In this document: piece after piece, positions 46,153-55,056 of the stretch
How the letters are laid out: the number at the start of each line of letters is the position of its first letter
How positions within the stretch are numbered: the stretch's first letter is position 1
Assembly: GCA_022402445.1 (NCBI GenBank)
Contig: JAKRSF010000013.1
Span: forward strand, 186,001-250,000
DNA from: Cyanobacteriota bacterium
Lineage (GTDB): Bacteria; Cyanobacteriota; Cyanobacteriia; CACIAM-69d
DNA length: 64,000 bases
Direction of reading: 5' to 3'
Program-made: the position numbers and the translations under genes
The notes under the pieces: model-generated
Database searches by the model: none
What the model was told of the DNA's origin: nothing
Seen by the model: only the letters and a program-made list of their open reading frames with translations

Positions 46153-47115
46153 ATGGTGGGCAGTGGATCAGGTTTACGACAGGCAGCGCAACGGGCCATG
46201 GATAGGGTTGAAATTCGCAATGTGTCGCATGGGTATGAGCTACGGGGCCGCGATCGCGGGGGGAGCCCGTCGGAGGGGCCGCCCACGACCCTGGTGTTTA
46301 TCCATGGCTGGATGCTCAGCCGCCACTATTGGCAGCCGCTGATCGATCGCTTTGCGCCGGATCATCCGTGCCTGTGCTATGACCTGCGGGGCTTTGGGGA
46401 GTCTTTGCCTCCGTCGTCGGCGGATTTGTTCCATACGCCCAAGCAGCGCTACCAAAACTATGCCCCGGCGGCCTATGCGGAGGATCTAGAAACGCTCTTG
46501 GAGCAGTTGGGCATTGAGCGGGCGTGGCTGATCGGCCATTCCCTCGGGGGGACGATCGCCCTGTGGGCGGCCCACCAGTCACCGAAGCGGGTGGAGGGGG
46601 TGATTTGCCTCAATTCCGGCGGCGGCATTTATCTCAAGGAGGAGTTTGAGCGATTCCGAATGGTGGGGCGGCAGTTGGTGCGGTGGCGATCGCGGTGGCT
46701 CGGGGCGGTACCCGGTTTGGGGTGGCTGATGGCCCGCGACAGTGTGGCGCAGCCGGTGGCGACGCGGTGGGGACGGCAGCGGGTGGTGGATTTTTTGGCG
46801 GCGCACCCGGAGGCGGCCCTGTGGACCCTGTTGGAATCGACCACGGAGGCGGAGGTAAACCGGCTGCCCCGGATTGTGGCCCAGCTCGCGCAACCGGCCT
46901 ATTTCATTGCGGGGGCGCGCGATGGGGTGATGGAGCCGCAGTATGTGCGCCATTTGGCGAGTTTTCACCCGCTGTTTGATCTGTGCGGCAAGAATTTGTT
47001 TGAAATCCCGGACTGCGGCCACATGGGCATGGTGGAGCAGCCGACGGCGGTGGGCGATCGCATTGCGGCGATTTTGCAGGGCCATTGTGCTGATTTGCCC
47101 GCGATCGCGCCCTAA
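46153..47115 (+). CDS. Alpha/beta hydrolase
   Basis: A soluble serine hydrolase fold is clear: oxyanion strand 'TLVFIHGWMLS', nucleophile Ser in GHSLGG, Asp in GARDGVM and His in DCGHMGMVEQP. At 320 residues it is normal length. The start is ATG 46153 behind AAGGGGGGA. It follows the ACT gene by 18 bases, probably co-transcribed. The substrate cannot be named. Confidence 0.9.
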   Translation: MVGSGSGLRQAAQRAMDRVEIRNVSHGYELRGRDRGGSPSEGPPTTLVFIHGWMLSRHYWQPLIDRFAPDHPCLCYDLRGFGESLPPSSADLFHTPKQRYQNYAPAAYAEDLETLLEQLGIERAWLIGHSLGGTIALWAAHQSPKRVEGVICLNSGGGIYLKEEFERFRMVGRQLVRWRSRWLGAVPGLGWLMARDSVAQPVATRWGRQRVVDFLAAHPEAALWTLLESTTEAEVNRLPRIVAQLAQPAYFIAGARDGVMEPQYVRHLASFHPLFDLCGKNLFEIPDCGHMGMVEQPTAVGDRIAAILQGHCADLPAIAP

Positions 47116-47201
47116 ACGTTGCTTAATGAATTCCTAAAAATCTGGTTTCCAGATCACCACTAACCGATGAATGTGTTCTAGATTAATCCTCTGGTAATCC
47201 C

Positions 47202-47672
47202 ATGGCTGCTGATGTGCCTGTGTCCTATGATTCTGATTTTTATGGGTGGATTCAGCACCAAATGCACCTGCTGCAATCGCGGCAGTTAGAGGCGCTTGAC
47301 ATTGAGAATTTGATGGAGGAATTAGACAGTTTGGGACGTTCAGAACGTCGTGCGCTGCTGAGTCAGATCACTCGCCTTTATCTCCATCTTTTGAAATGGC
47401 ATTATCAACGGGAGCGACGATCGCGCTCTTGGCTGGTCAGTATTGTGGATGCGCGGGTTGAAATTCGGCGTTTGCTGGCGGATAACTCTAGTTTCAAAGC
47501 TTGGTTGCCTGAGGCGGTGATCGTGGCCTATGTCGATGCGAGAACTAAGGCTCAAGCGGAAACGGGTTTGCCCCTAGACACATTCCCCGCTGAGCTGCCT
47601 TTCTCTTGGGATGACGCGATCGCCCAGGAACTCAGCCTAGATGAATCGCCCCAGGAACGCTGGATGGACTGA
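47202..47672 (+). CDS. DUF29-family protein
   Basis: The 156 residues match DUF29: 'SDFYGWIQHQMHLLQSRQLEALDIENLMEEL', abbreviated here, then 'LYLHLLKWHYQRERRSRSW'. The family is all-helical and very common in cyanobacteria; function is unknown. The AT-rich sequence upstream (47130-47200) is a possible promoter. Signs of recent transfer are weak, but this family is often in accessory regions. Confidence 0.88.
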   Translation: MAADVPVSYDSDFYGWIQHQMHLLQSRQLEALDIENLMEELDSLGRSERRALLSQITRLYLHLLKWHYQRERRSRSWLVSIVDARVEIRRLLADNSSFKAWLPEAVIVAYVDARTKAQAETGLPLDTFPAELPFSWDDAIAQELSLDESPQERWMD

Positions 47673-47882
47673 TGGGGCAGCGGATCGCCATTCATTTCAT
47701 CCCTGGAACGGTGAAATTGACCCGAGATCGCGCCGCCTAGTCTTGAAGATGTCGGCCCATAGATTTCGGCCACTCCTCAACAGATGCGACGCGTTTGGGG
47801 GAAGTGGGACGACCTTGATCGCCTCGATCTGTACCACTACGACCCTGTCGGTTAATCGATCTTGCTTTGATTCTCTTCAAAA

Positions 47883-47954
47883 AGCGGGTAACGCGATTCG
47901 AACGCGCGACATTCACCTTGGCAAGGTGACGCTCTACCACTGAGCTATACCCGC
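47883..47954 (-). tRNA. tRNA-Gly (anticodon GCC)
   Basis: The 72-base minus-strand cloverleaf has acceptor GCGGGTA/TACCCGC, anticodon loop CTTGCCAAG, T arm with GTTCGAATC and discriminator T. It lies in the 475-base gap between DUF29 and glucokinase genes, the rest of which has no gene. Confidence 0.96.
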
Positions 47955-48116
47955 TTGCGCTTTCGCGTAATTAAGAATGCCAAAGCCGTGGGGGAATGTC
48001 AACCCCTTAACCCCAAAAAATTTCTAAAAATCCTCGGGAAAATGGTCCATGTCAGACGGCGCGGACTTTAGGCGGGCGTGGATCCCCCTGGGGGCGGGCT
48101 TCCCCCTATGATGGGC

Positions 48117-48122
48117 GCAAAC
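48117..48122 (+). promoter_or_regulatory. Possible -10 element of glk
   Basis: TATGATGG lies 26 bases before the glucokinase ATG, followed by AAGGAGGCGGAG containing the ribosome site. The spacing suggests a short leader. Confidence 0.4.
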
Positions 48123-48147
48123 GAAGGAGGCGGAGAGTCAAGCGGCT

Positions 48148-49206
48148 ATGGCGTTGCTACTGGCGGGGGATATTGGGGGCACCAAGACCATCCTGCAATG
48201 GGTGGAGGTGTCGGGGGCCGATCGCGTGGTGCGGTTCGAGCGGGAGTTCCCCAGTGGGGCCTATGGGGATTTGGTGCCCCTGGTGCAGGAGGGGGCGGCG
48301 ATGGCGATCGCGGCGGGGGCGATCGCGGCGACGGAGCAACCGGTGGCGGCCTGTTTCGGCATTGCGGGGCCGGTCAGCGGCGGGGCGTCGCGGTTGACCA
48401 ATCTGGGCTGGTTCCTAGAAGAGGACCGCCTGAGCCTGAGTTTAAAGATTCCTCGGGTGGAATTGATTAATGATTTTGCCGCCGTGGGCTATGGGGTGAC
48501 GGAACTGCCGCGCGATCGCCTGCACCTGCTGCGGGATGTGCCCCGAAATCCCGATGCGCCGGTGGCGGTGATTGGGGCGGGCACGGGCCTGGGGGAAGGT
48601 TTTTTGGTGCCGACGGCGGCGGGAACTTACCGGGTCTTTTCCACGGAGGGGGGCCATGGGGACTTCGCGCCGCGATCGGAGTTGGAATGGCAGTTGGTGG
48701 AATATTTATTGGAACGCCACGGGATCGATCGCGTGTCCGTCGAGCGGGTGGTGTCGGGCCAGGGCATTGCGGCGATCTATCAATTCCTGCGCGATCGCGG
48801 CATCGGCCAGGAATCCCCCGACATCGCCGCCGCCATCCGCACCTGGGAACAGCAAATGGGCAAAAGTGAGAAAACCGTTGACCCCGCCGCCGTGATCTCC
48901 CAGGCCGCGATCGCGGGGACCGATTCCCTGTGCGAGCAGGCCATGAACCTCTTTGTGGCGGCCTACGGAGCTGAGGCGGGTAATTTGGCCCTCAAGCTGC
49001 TGCCCTATGGGGGGTTGTATATTGCCGGGGGCATCGCCGCCAAAAACCTGCCCCTGCTCGATCGCGCCGGATTCATGCACCACTTTGAAACCAAGGGCCG
49101 CGTCAGCCGTCTCCTGGAATCGGTCCCCGTCGCCGTGGTGCTCGATCCCCAGGTGGGGCTGTTGGGGGCCGCCGTCCGTGCCCAGCAGCTTTTGACCGAG
49201 GGCTGA
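48148..49206 (+). CDS. glk: Glucokinase
   Basis: Glucokinase phosphorylates glucose for storage or catabolism. The ROK-independent bacterial type is shown by 'LLAGDIGGTKTILQWVE' (phosphate 1), 'ACFGIAGPV', 'LINDFAAVGYG' (catalytic Asp) and 'VIGAGTGLGEGFLV'. At 352 residues it is the cyanobacterial glk length. The ribosome site GAAGGAGG is strong. It is convergent with the cyclase gene. Confidence 0.95.
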   Translation: MALLLAGDIGGTKTILQWVEVSGADRVVRFEREFPSGAYGDLVPLVQEGAAMAIAAGAIAATEQPVAACFGIAGPVSGGASRLTNLGWFLEEDRLSLSLKIPRVELINDFAAVGYGVTELPRDRLHLLRDVPRNPDAPVAVIGAGTGLGEGFLVPTAAGTYRVFSTEGGHGDFAPRSELEWQLVEYLLERHGIDRVSVERVVSGQGIAAIYQFLRDRGIGQESPDIAAAIRTWEQQMGKSEKTVDPAAVISQAAIAGTDSLCEQAMNLFVAAYGAEAGNLALKLLPYGGLYIAGGIAAKNLPLLDRAGFMHHFETKGRVSRLLESVPVAVVLDPQVGLLGAAVRAQQLLTEG

Positions 49207-49236
49207 TAACTGGGGCGTGTCGTCAAAGGGTTTGGG

Positions 49237-49277
49237 GTGATCGGTTGGGCAAGGGTTGGGAAACCCAACCCCTACGG
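49237..49277. repeat. Palindromic repeat, copy D
   Basis: The perfect stem GGGTTGGG/CCCAACCC (49253-49260, 49264-49271) has loop AAA and is followed by CCTACGG. The 16-base leader GTGATCGGTTGGGCAA matches copy B. It lies between convergent glk and cyclase genes. Confidence 0.85.
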
Positions 49278-49310
49278 TGACGGAATGGGTGGCAGTTCCC
49301 GTTCCTACCG

Positions 49311-51503
49311 CTACTTTTCCGCAAAGGTCCAGGTGCCATCCCACCCCGGCGGCAGGCCCGTCACCAGCAGGCGATCGATCCGCTCCAGGTAAAACCGCGC
49401 CGCCACGTCCCCCGGATTGCGGGTCATGACCGCCTGGAAGTGCCGTCGGGCAAGGCCCAAATCCCCCCGAGCAAAGGCGCGGTAGCCGGTTTCAAATTCC
49501 ACCGCCGTTTGCTGTTTGAGCGATCGCGCGGGCTCCACCTCCGCATCCAGCACCTCATAGATGGCGATCGCCTCCGACCGGCCTTTGACGATCACCCGAT
49601 CCAAAAACCGTAACTGATACCGATCCGGATGCTGGAGCCGCTCCAACAGCGCCCCCGAAATCAGCAGCGACGCCCCATAAAACTTCGTGAGTCCCTCCAG
49701 CCGCGCCGTCAGGTTGATGGTGTCCGATAGGGCATCCCCCTGCATCCGGTTGTATTCCCCCACCATGCCCACCATCACATGGCCCGCGTGGATGCCCATG
49801 CCGACGCGGATCGTGGTCTGGCCAGCGATCGCGCGCTCCTGGTTCAATTCCCGAATCCGCTCGAATTGCGCCAGGGCCGCCGCGATCGCCCCATCCACCG
49901 CCTCGGGGAACACGGCCATAATGCCATCCCCCAGAAATTTAACGATCGTGCCCCGATAATGGCGAATTTCCGGCGCAACCCGCTGCAAATATACATTGAC
50001 AAAATCAAAGCTTTCCTGGGGCGTCATCTGTTCCATCATGGTGGTGAAGGAACGGATATCGGAAAAGAAGACGGCCATGTCTTTGCTCACATGGTCCCCC
50101 AATTCAATATTGAGGATATCTTCGCGCCCTAGAAAGTTGAGATATTCCGGCGGAAAAAAGCGGGCAAAGGAATCTTTTTGGACTTCCAGACTGCTAAAAG
50201 ATTGCTCCAGTTGCGCCGCCATACTGTTAAAGGATTGGGATAATTTATCCACCTCATTAATGACGAGATATCCCATGGGCGGCACCCGCTGGGCGAGGTT
50301 GCCCCCCGCGATCGCTTCAGAGGCTTGGGTGAGGTTACCGATCGCGCGGCTGATCCAGCGGGACGTAAAAATGCCGGAAATAATCGACAGCACCAGGGCG
50401 ATCGCGCAGAGGATGAGGGTTTGGCGCAAACCAGCCTGGATGCGGTCCATAAAATCCGCCTCCGGCACCATCACAATGATCAGCCAATCAATGCCGCGCC
50501 CATCTTGGACAGGCAGCACTTCCATATAGTGGCGATCGCCCTCCACCTGCACATCCATCTGCACCGACTCCCGCACGCGAATCGGCTGGCCAAAGCGATC
50601 GCTCAGGGTCGCCATGGCCGCCCGCAGTTGGGGAGTTTGGCTCTGGATGGCCGCCAACCGGCGCGGCTCCTCATCCCCCTTGCCCGCAATCAGGGGCGGC
50701 TCCGACGTGGATCCAGCCACCATCAAACCATCGCGATCAATGATGAACGCTTGGCCGGTTTTACCCACCTGCAACCCTTGCAAAAATTGGCTGATGCCCG
50801 CTAGGGGTAAATCGCACAGCAGCACCCCCAAAAAGTCGCGATCGCCCCCATAGATCGGCAGCACCGCCGACACATCCAACCGTTGCCCAATGGCCGACGG
50901 CTGAATCTCACTCCAGGCAAAACTCTGCCGCGCCACCGCCAACCGATACCAATCCCGCGATCGCGCATCATAGTTCGGCCGCTCCCGCAGCACCCGCCCC
51001 AACTGATCGCCATCCGTAATGGCAAATCGCCGCAGGGCACTCCCCGTCGCCCGCGTCGAAGCCACCGCATAATTTTCTAACCCATTAGCCCCAATAAACT
51101 CCCCCTCCCGATTCGCAAATGCCAACGTTCCTAGATCATTAAACAGCCGACTTTGGCTCAAAAAATGGCGCTGCAACGCCTCAGAATCTTGAATAAGCGT
51201 TGGATTATTTTTAAAAAATTGAGCATTGAGATTATGGATAAAATAGGGCTCCTCCAGGTACTGCTTCACCTCATCCCGGACCCGGTTCGCCACCTCGCGC
51301 CGCAACTGGCTCGCAATATCATTCACCGAAGCCCGACTATTCCACAGGGACAGGCCCCCCACCAGCCCCACCGCCACCGTCAACTGCACAACAAAAGGCA
51401 AAACCAGCGTCGTTCGCAGCCGCAAATGGTAGCGGGGGCGCTGAACGGAAGCATCGCTGGTGGCATCGGGGGGCGGAACGACTTCTAAAAAAGCTTGGCT
51501 CAC
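49311..51503 (-). CDS. Class III adenylate/guanylate cyclase with dCache sensor
   Basis: The protein has an N-terminal helix (about 30-52), an extracytoplasmic dCache region (about 55-350), a second helix (about 365-390), a HAMP domain and a cyclase domain (about 455-640) with both metal Asp residues (FFSDIRSF and LGDGIMAVF). A TPR-like C-terminal tail ('GYRAFARGDLGLARRHFQAV') closes the 730 residues. The start is GTG 51503. It probably converts an external signal into cAMP. ATP versus GTP specificity was not determined. Confidence 0.93.
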   Translation of the reverse strand: MSQAFLEVVPPPDATSDASVQRPRYHLRLRTTLVLPFVVQLTVAVGLVGGLSLWNSRASVNDIASQLRREVANRVRDEVKQYLEEPYFIHNLNAQFFKNNPTLIQDSEALQRHFLSQSRLFNDLGTLAFANREGEFIGANGLENYAVASTRATGSALRRFAITDGDQLGRVLRERPNYDARSRDWYRLAVARQSFAWSEIQPSAIGQRLDVSAVLPIYGGDRDFLGVLLCDLPLAGISQFLQGLQVGKTGQAFIIDRDGLMVAGSTSEPPLIAGKGDEEPRRLAAIQSQTPQLRAAMATLSDRFGQPIRVRESVQMDVQVEGDRHYMEVLPVQDGRGIDWLIIVMVPEADFMDRIQAGLRQTLILCAIALVLSIISGIFTSRWISRAIGNLTQASEAIAGGNLAQRVPPMGYLVINEVDKLSQSFNSMAAQLEQSFSSLEVQKDSFARFFPPEYLNFLGREDILNIELGDHVSKDMAVFFSDIRSFTTMMEQMTPQESFDFVNVYLQRVAPEIRHYRGTIVKFLGDGIMAVFPEAVDGAIAAALAQFERIRELNQERAIAGQTTIRVGMGIHAGHVMVGMVGEYNRMQGDALSDTINLTARLEGLTKFYGASLLISGALLERLQHPDRYQLRFLDRVIVKGRSEAIAIYEVLDAEVEPARSLKQQTAVEFETGYRAFARGDLGLARRHFQAVMTRNPGDVAARFYLERIDRLLVTGLPPGWDGTWTFAEK

Positions 51504-51891
51504 GATGGCTCCAGAATCGCTATTGAGAAAGCACCATAGCTAGGGATTGCAAAGGCCAAGGCGGCCCCGGTGGCGCGACGGGATAAGAACGATACATGCG
51601 GCCCTAGCCCTGAAATCTAACCGATCTGCGGTGGGGCTGCCTAGATTCTGCAATGTTGTACGCCCATGGCGAAGGGGGGGCCGACAAAATTGCGCAAAAA
51701 AAACGCGCCTGATGCGCGATTCCCCTAGCCCGTTGCCCGAACTATGGGGGCGGTGGGGGCGGTGCGATCGCCGTGGCCCCCGCCCCTCCCTAGATCCCAA
51801 GCCCGACTTGATCGGAGGACTGGGGTCAGGGGAGATGGCCAGGGGACGAAACAAGGGGCACACCGGAGGACAGCGGAAGGCCGCGATCGCC
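51504..51891. other. Gene-free stretch between cyclase and smtA
   Basis: No plausible ORF, repeat or RNA was recognised. A-rich tract GCGCAAAAAAAACGCG at about 51693-51708 is the only striking feature (a short inverted repeat around an A run). Confidence 0.35.
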
Positions 51892-52053
51892 CTAGCCCTG
51901 ACCGCAGCTACAGCCCGAGCACTTGCAGCCGGAGCCGTTGGCGCACCCTTCGCAGCAATAGGCTTTGCCGTCCTTCATCACGGCCGTCTCCAGATTGACC
52001 GTGCAGTTGCAACGCTCGCAGGCACAGGGTTGGGTGGTGGTGGCGGTTTTCAT
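51892..52053 (-). CDS. smtA: Metallothionein SmtA
   Basis: The 53-residue protein begins MKTATTTQPCACERCNC and contains 11 Cys (positions about 10, 12, 15, 17, 33, 34, 37, 43, 45, 48, 50) in CXC and CXXC patterns of bacterial metallothioneins. It binds zinc and cadmium in a cluster. Compared with SmtA of Synechococcus it has fewer His ligands. The ribosome site GAGG precedes the ATG at 52053. It is divergent from smtB with two operator-like palindromes between them. Confidence 0.93.
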   Translation of the reverse strand: MKTATTTQPCACERCNCTVNLETAVMKDGKAYCCEGCANGSGCKCSGCSCGQG

Positions 52054-52073
52054 GGTGGGTTCCTCAAATTATC

Positions 52074-52087
52074 TGAACACCTGCTCA
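52074..52087. promoter_or_regulatory. SmtB/ArsR-type operator, site 1
   Basis: TGAACACCTGCTCA is an imperfect palindrome of the ArsR/SmtB type (TGAACAnnTGnTCA), about 20 bases upstream of the smtA ATG and overlapping its likely promoter. Confidence 0.7.
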
Positions 52088-52105
52088 TACTTTAGCATCA
52101 AAGTC

Positions 52106-52119
52106 TGAATGGTTGCTCA
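52106..52119. promoter_or_regulatory. SmtB/ArsR-type operator, site 2
   Basis: TGAATGGTTGCTCA resembles site 1 and ends two bases before the smtB-side -10 (TATAAT). Confidence 0.65.
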
Positions 52120-52121
52120 GA

Positions 52122-52127
52122 TATAAT
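52122..52127 (+). promoter_or_regulatory. -10 element of smtB
   Basis: TATAAT lies directly after operator site 2. The leader to the smtB ATG would be about 150 bases. Confidence 0.55.
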
Positions 52128-52285
52128 GGCTAAGAGAGTATTAAATTCCTGAAGGTGGTCTGGCGTGCCGGTGGTTGGGCGTCAGGGTGCCCAGGGGGAT
52201 GTTGGCCCCCGCCAATCCCCGCCAATGAAGTGGGTGAGGTGGCCTGTGGTGGGCCGCTGTCCCTGTCCTATTCCCCGTGTGTCCC

Positions 52286-52711
52286 ATGGTTGTTTCCCGT
52301 TCTGCTGCTGTGTCTGCGATTCCGGCTGGTGATCCGGCGAGGGGGGAGGGGGATGTGCCGGTGTGCGATCGCGCCTATCCGCCCTCGCGCGATCGCCTGG
52401 AGACGATGGCCCAGCGGGTGTTGTCGATGGAGAAGGCCCAGCGGATGGCGGAATTTTTCAGCATTTTGAGTGATCCGAACCGGCTGCGGCTGCTGTCGCT
52501 GCTGGCGGAGGAGGAGCTGTGTGTGTGTGATTTGGCGGCGGCGCTGGAGATGAGTGAGTCGGCCGTGTCCCACCAGTTGCGGACCCTGCGGGCGGCGCGG
52601 CTGGTGCGCTATGACAAGCGGGGTCGGCGGGCGTTCTATCGCCTTGATGATCACCACGTCCTCGATCTCTACCGGTCGGTGGAGCACCATTTGGATGAGC
52701 CGTGCGGCTAG
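52286..52711 (+). CDS. smtB: Zinc-responsive repressor SmtB (ArsR family)
   Basis: This winged-helix repressor releases DNA when it binds zinc. 'SESAVSHQLRTLRAARLVRY' is the recognition helix. The alpha-5 zinc site is intact: DDHH...HHLDE carries Asp, His, His and Glu in the SmtB spacing. The alpha-3N ligands Cys and Asp in ELCVCDL and an N-terminal Cys (VCDRAYP) are also present. The N terminus is longer than in Synechococcus SmtB (141 residues from ATG 52286; GTG 52277 is possible). It is divergent from smtA. Confidence 0.93.
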   Translation: MVVSRSAAVSAIPAGDPARGEGDVPVCDRAYPPSRDRLETMAQRVLSMEKAQRMAEFFSILSDPNRLRLLSLLAEEELCVCDLAAALEMSESAVSHQLRTLRAARLVRYDKRGRRAFYRLDDHHVLDLYRSVEHHLDEPCG

Positions 52712-52806
52712 GGGCTCAAAAAGGGTGGCGGATGGGGGCCATGGGGCGAGATTGGCCCTAAACCCCCTAAGGACTGGGACTGGATCCGCGCGATCGCGTG
52801 GCCCCG

Positions 52807-52812
52807 TATGAT
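52807..52812 (+). promoter_or_regulatory. Possible -10 element before the aminotransferase gene
   Basis: TATGATGGG lies 160 bases before ATG 52975 and resembles the sites at 11574 and 48117. Confidence 0.35.
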
Positions 52813-52974
52813 GGGATTGCGGGGCAAATTGTATTGCCCGATGCCATTTGAAATGTGTTTTGTGGCCCCTGGGCGGTGGTGGATAGCCCTGGCGATCGCG
52901 CCGTGCGGGGGGCCAGCCCTAAGAGAAACGACCGTCCTGATTTCCCCTTATTACCGAAAAATACCGAATTCCCT

Positions 52975-54150
52975 ATGCTTGCAGCCCCCACCCACGCCCC
53001 CACCCAACCGCCCATTAGCGATCGCCACCGCCTGCGGCCCGCCCAGTTGGATATGCCGCCGAGGCTGCTGCTGGGTCCTGGCCCCTCGAATGCCCACCCC
53101 CGCGTGCTTCAGGCGTTGGGAATGCGGCAGGTGGGCCATTTGGATCCCTGCTTCATTGCCCTGATGAACGAGGTGCAGGAACTGCTGCGCTACGGCTGGC
53201 AGACGGACAACACCCTCACGATTCCCGTCAGCGGCACCGGCAGCGCGGCCATGGAGGCGACCCTGGCGAATTTGGTGGAACCGGGCGATCGCGTCTTGAT
53301 CGGCATCAATGGCTACTTCGGCCATCGCTTGACGGACATGGCCCAGCGCTACGGGGCCGAGGTGCGCGCCATCCACAAACCCTGGGGCGAAACCTTTTCC
53401 TTGGCGGAACTGCGGACGGCCCTAGAAACCCACCGGCCCGCCATTTTGGCCCTGGTCCATGCGGAAACTTCTACGGGGGCGCGGCAACCGCTGGAGGGGG
53501 TTGGGGATCTGTGCCGGGAATTTGACTGTTTGCTGCTGGCCGATACGGTGACGAGCTTGGGGGGCGTGCCCCTATTCCTGGATGCGTGGGGCGTCGATGC
53601 GGCCTACAGCGGCAGCCAAAAGGCTTTGAGTTGCCCCCCCGGCATTGCGCCCTTTACCCTGGGCGATCGCGCGATCGCCAAACTCAACCGCCGCCAATCC
53701 CCCGTCCCCAACTGGTATCTGGACATGAGCCTGGTGGGGCGCTACTGGGGCAGCGATCGCACCTACCACCACACGGCCCCCATCAACATGAACTACGCCC
53801 TGCGCGAAGCCCTCATGCTCGTCGCCGAGGAGGGTCTTGATGCGCGGTGGCAGCGACACCAAACCGTCGCCGAACTGCTCTGGGACGGCCTCGAAGCATT
53901 GGGATTGCGGTGCCACGTGGCGCGGGAATTCCGCCTGCCGACCCTCACCACCGTCCTGATCCCCGACGGCATCGATGGCAAAGCCGTCGCCCGCACCCTG
54001 CTCAATGACTACAACATCGAAATTGGCGGCGGCCTCGGGGAACTGGCGGGCCGCGTCTGGCGCATTGGCCTGATGGGCTTTAATAGCCGCCCCGAAACCG
54101 TCCTGACGCTGCTAAAAGCCCTCGAAACGGTCCTGCCCCGATTCCGCTAG
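52975..54150 (+). CDS. Alanine-glyoxylate / serine-glyoxylate aminotransferase
   Basis: This fold-type I PLP enzyme uses glyoxylate as amino acceptor and fits cyanobacterial photorespiratory metabolism. Visible marks are 'LLLGPGPSNAHPRVLQALG', 'VSGTGSAAMEATLANL', 'LLADTVTSLGGVPLFLD' and the Schiff-base Lys in SGSQKALSCPPG. The start is ATG 52975; the frame extends 40 residues further without similarity. It is 391 residues. It is convergent with the FHA gene. Donor preference (Ala or Ser) cannot be told. Confidence 0.93.
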   Translation: MLAAPTHAPTQPPISDRHRLRPAQLDMPPRLLLGPGPSNAHPRVLQALGMRQVGHLDPCFIALMNEVQELLRYGWQTDNTLTIPVSGTGSAAMEATLANLVEPGDRVLIGINGYFGHRLTDMAQRYGAEVRAIHKPWGETFSLAELRTALETHRPAILALVHAETSTGARQPLEGVGDLCREFDCLLLADTVTSLGGVPLFLDAWGVDAAYSGSQKALSCPPGIAPFTLGDRAIAKLNRRQSPVPNWYLDMSLVGRYWGSDRTYHHTAPINMNYALREALMLVAEEGLDARWQRHQTVAELLWDGLEALGLRCHVAREFRLPTLTTVLIPDGIDGKAVARTLLNDYNIEIGGGLGELAGRVWRIGLMGFNSRPETVLTLLKALETVLPRFR

Positions 54151-54171
54151 GGAGACCCTTTTATATCCATT

Positions 54172-54202
54172 CCGTAGGGGCGGGGTTTTCCCGCCCAGCC
54201 CC
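54172..54202. repeat. Palindromic repeat, copy E
   Basis: Copy E is nearly identical to copy A: CCGTAGGGGCGGGG then TTTTCCCGCCCAGCCCC. It lies between the convergent aminotransferase and FHA genes. Confidence 0.85.
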
Positions 54203-54280
54203 CACCAGCCCATCTCAACCGCGATATCTTGGCTGTGGCGATCTTGATCTTGACCGTGACATGATTGCGATCGCCCCTGC

Positions 54281-54970
54281 TTAATCGTCCCCGCGCCCTT
54301 CCGGAGCCGCCACCACCGTCGCCTCTTGGCCGTAGCCATTGGCCCGATTGGGCGACAGGGCCAGGGCATCCTTCTGCATACTAAAACTCGACTCCGTATC
54401 ATCCGGCAACGGAAACGAGTCGAGGTGGGTCACCAGCTCCTGGGGCACCGAATTGGCAATTTGCGTACTGTGGCACACGAAAAAATCAAACGTGAACCCC
54501 CCCAGCCGCACGCGATCGCCATCCTGCAACCGCTGCCGCCCGTGGACCGCCATGCCATTGACGAAGGAGCCATTGGTACTGCCCAGGTCCACAATATAAA
54601 ACCCGCGCCGGCTGGCATATTGAATCGCCGCATGGCGACGGGACAGCCGCTGATCCTGGATCGGCAGCGCCGCCTGGGCATCGCGCCCCATCAGCCAAAT
54701 CATCTGGTGCTGGAGGAGCGATCGCGTCTTGCCATCGATCAAATTAGTGATGAGATACGCCTGCTGACCCCGCGCAATCCCCTGCACATAGCGCGTGGAT
54801 CGGCGCAGACGGTTCACCTGGCTGGGGGCATCGAGCTCCGCCAACTCCTCGAACAGGTCCCGATGGTCACGGTAGAGGGACAGAAAAAGCTGATACGACC
54901 GCTCACGGTCCTCGCGATCGGACGCAGAAGGCTGGCTGGAAGAACGCAAATCCGCAGGATGAAAGTCCAT
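54281..54970 (-). CDS. FHA-domain protein
   Basis: The 229-residue protein has a charged helical N terminus (about 1-80), then an FHA domain (about 90-170) with 'LMGRDAQAALPIQDQRLSRRHA' (abbreviated), 'DLGSTNGSFVNG' and 'LQDGDRVRLGGFTFDF'. FHA domains bind phosphothreonine. The C-terminal ~50 residues are disordered. No kinase gene is adjacent. Start is ATG 54970. Confidence 0.9.
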   Translation of the reverse strand: MDFHPADLRSSSQPSASDREDRERSYQLFLSLYRDHRDLFEELAELDAPSQVNRLRRSTRYVQGIARGQQAYLITNLIDGKTRSLLQHQMIWLMGRDAQAALPIQDQRLSRRHAAIQYASRRGFYIVDLGSTNGSFVNGMAVHGRQRLQDGDRVRLGGFTFDFFVCHSTQIANSVPQELVTHLDSFPLPDDTESSFSMQKDALALSPNRANGYGQEATVVAAPEGRGDD

Positions 54971-55056
54971 AGTCTACGCGAGCCTGGGCGACCGATAACG
55001 CAAGGCGAATATTCCGCGATCGTGGTCAAGTAGACGCGCTTCCAATCCGCCCAGCC

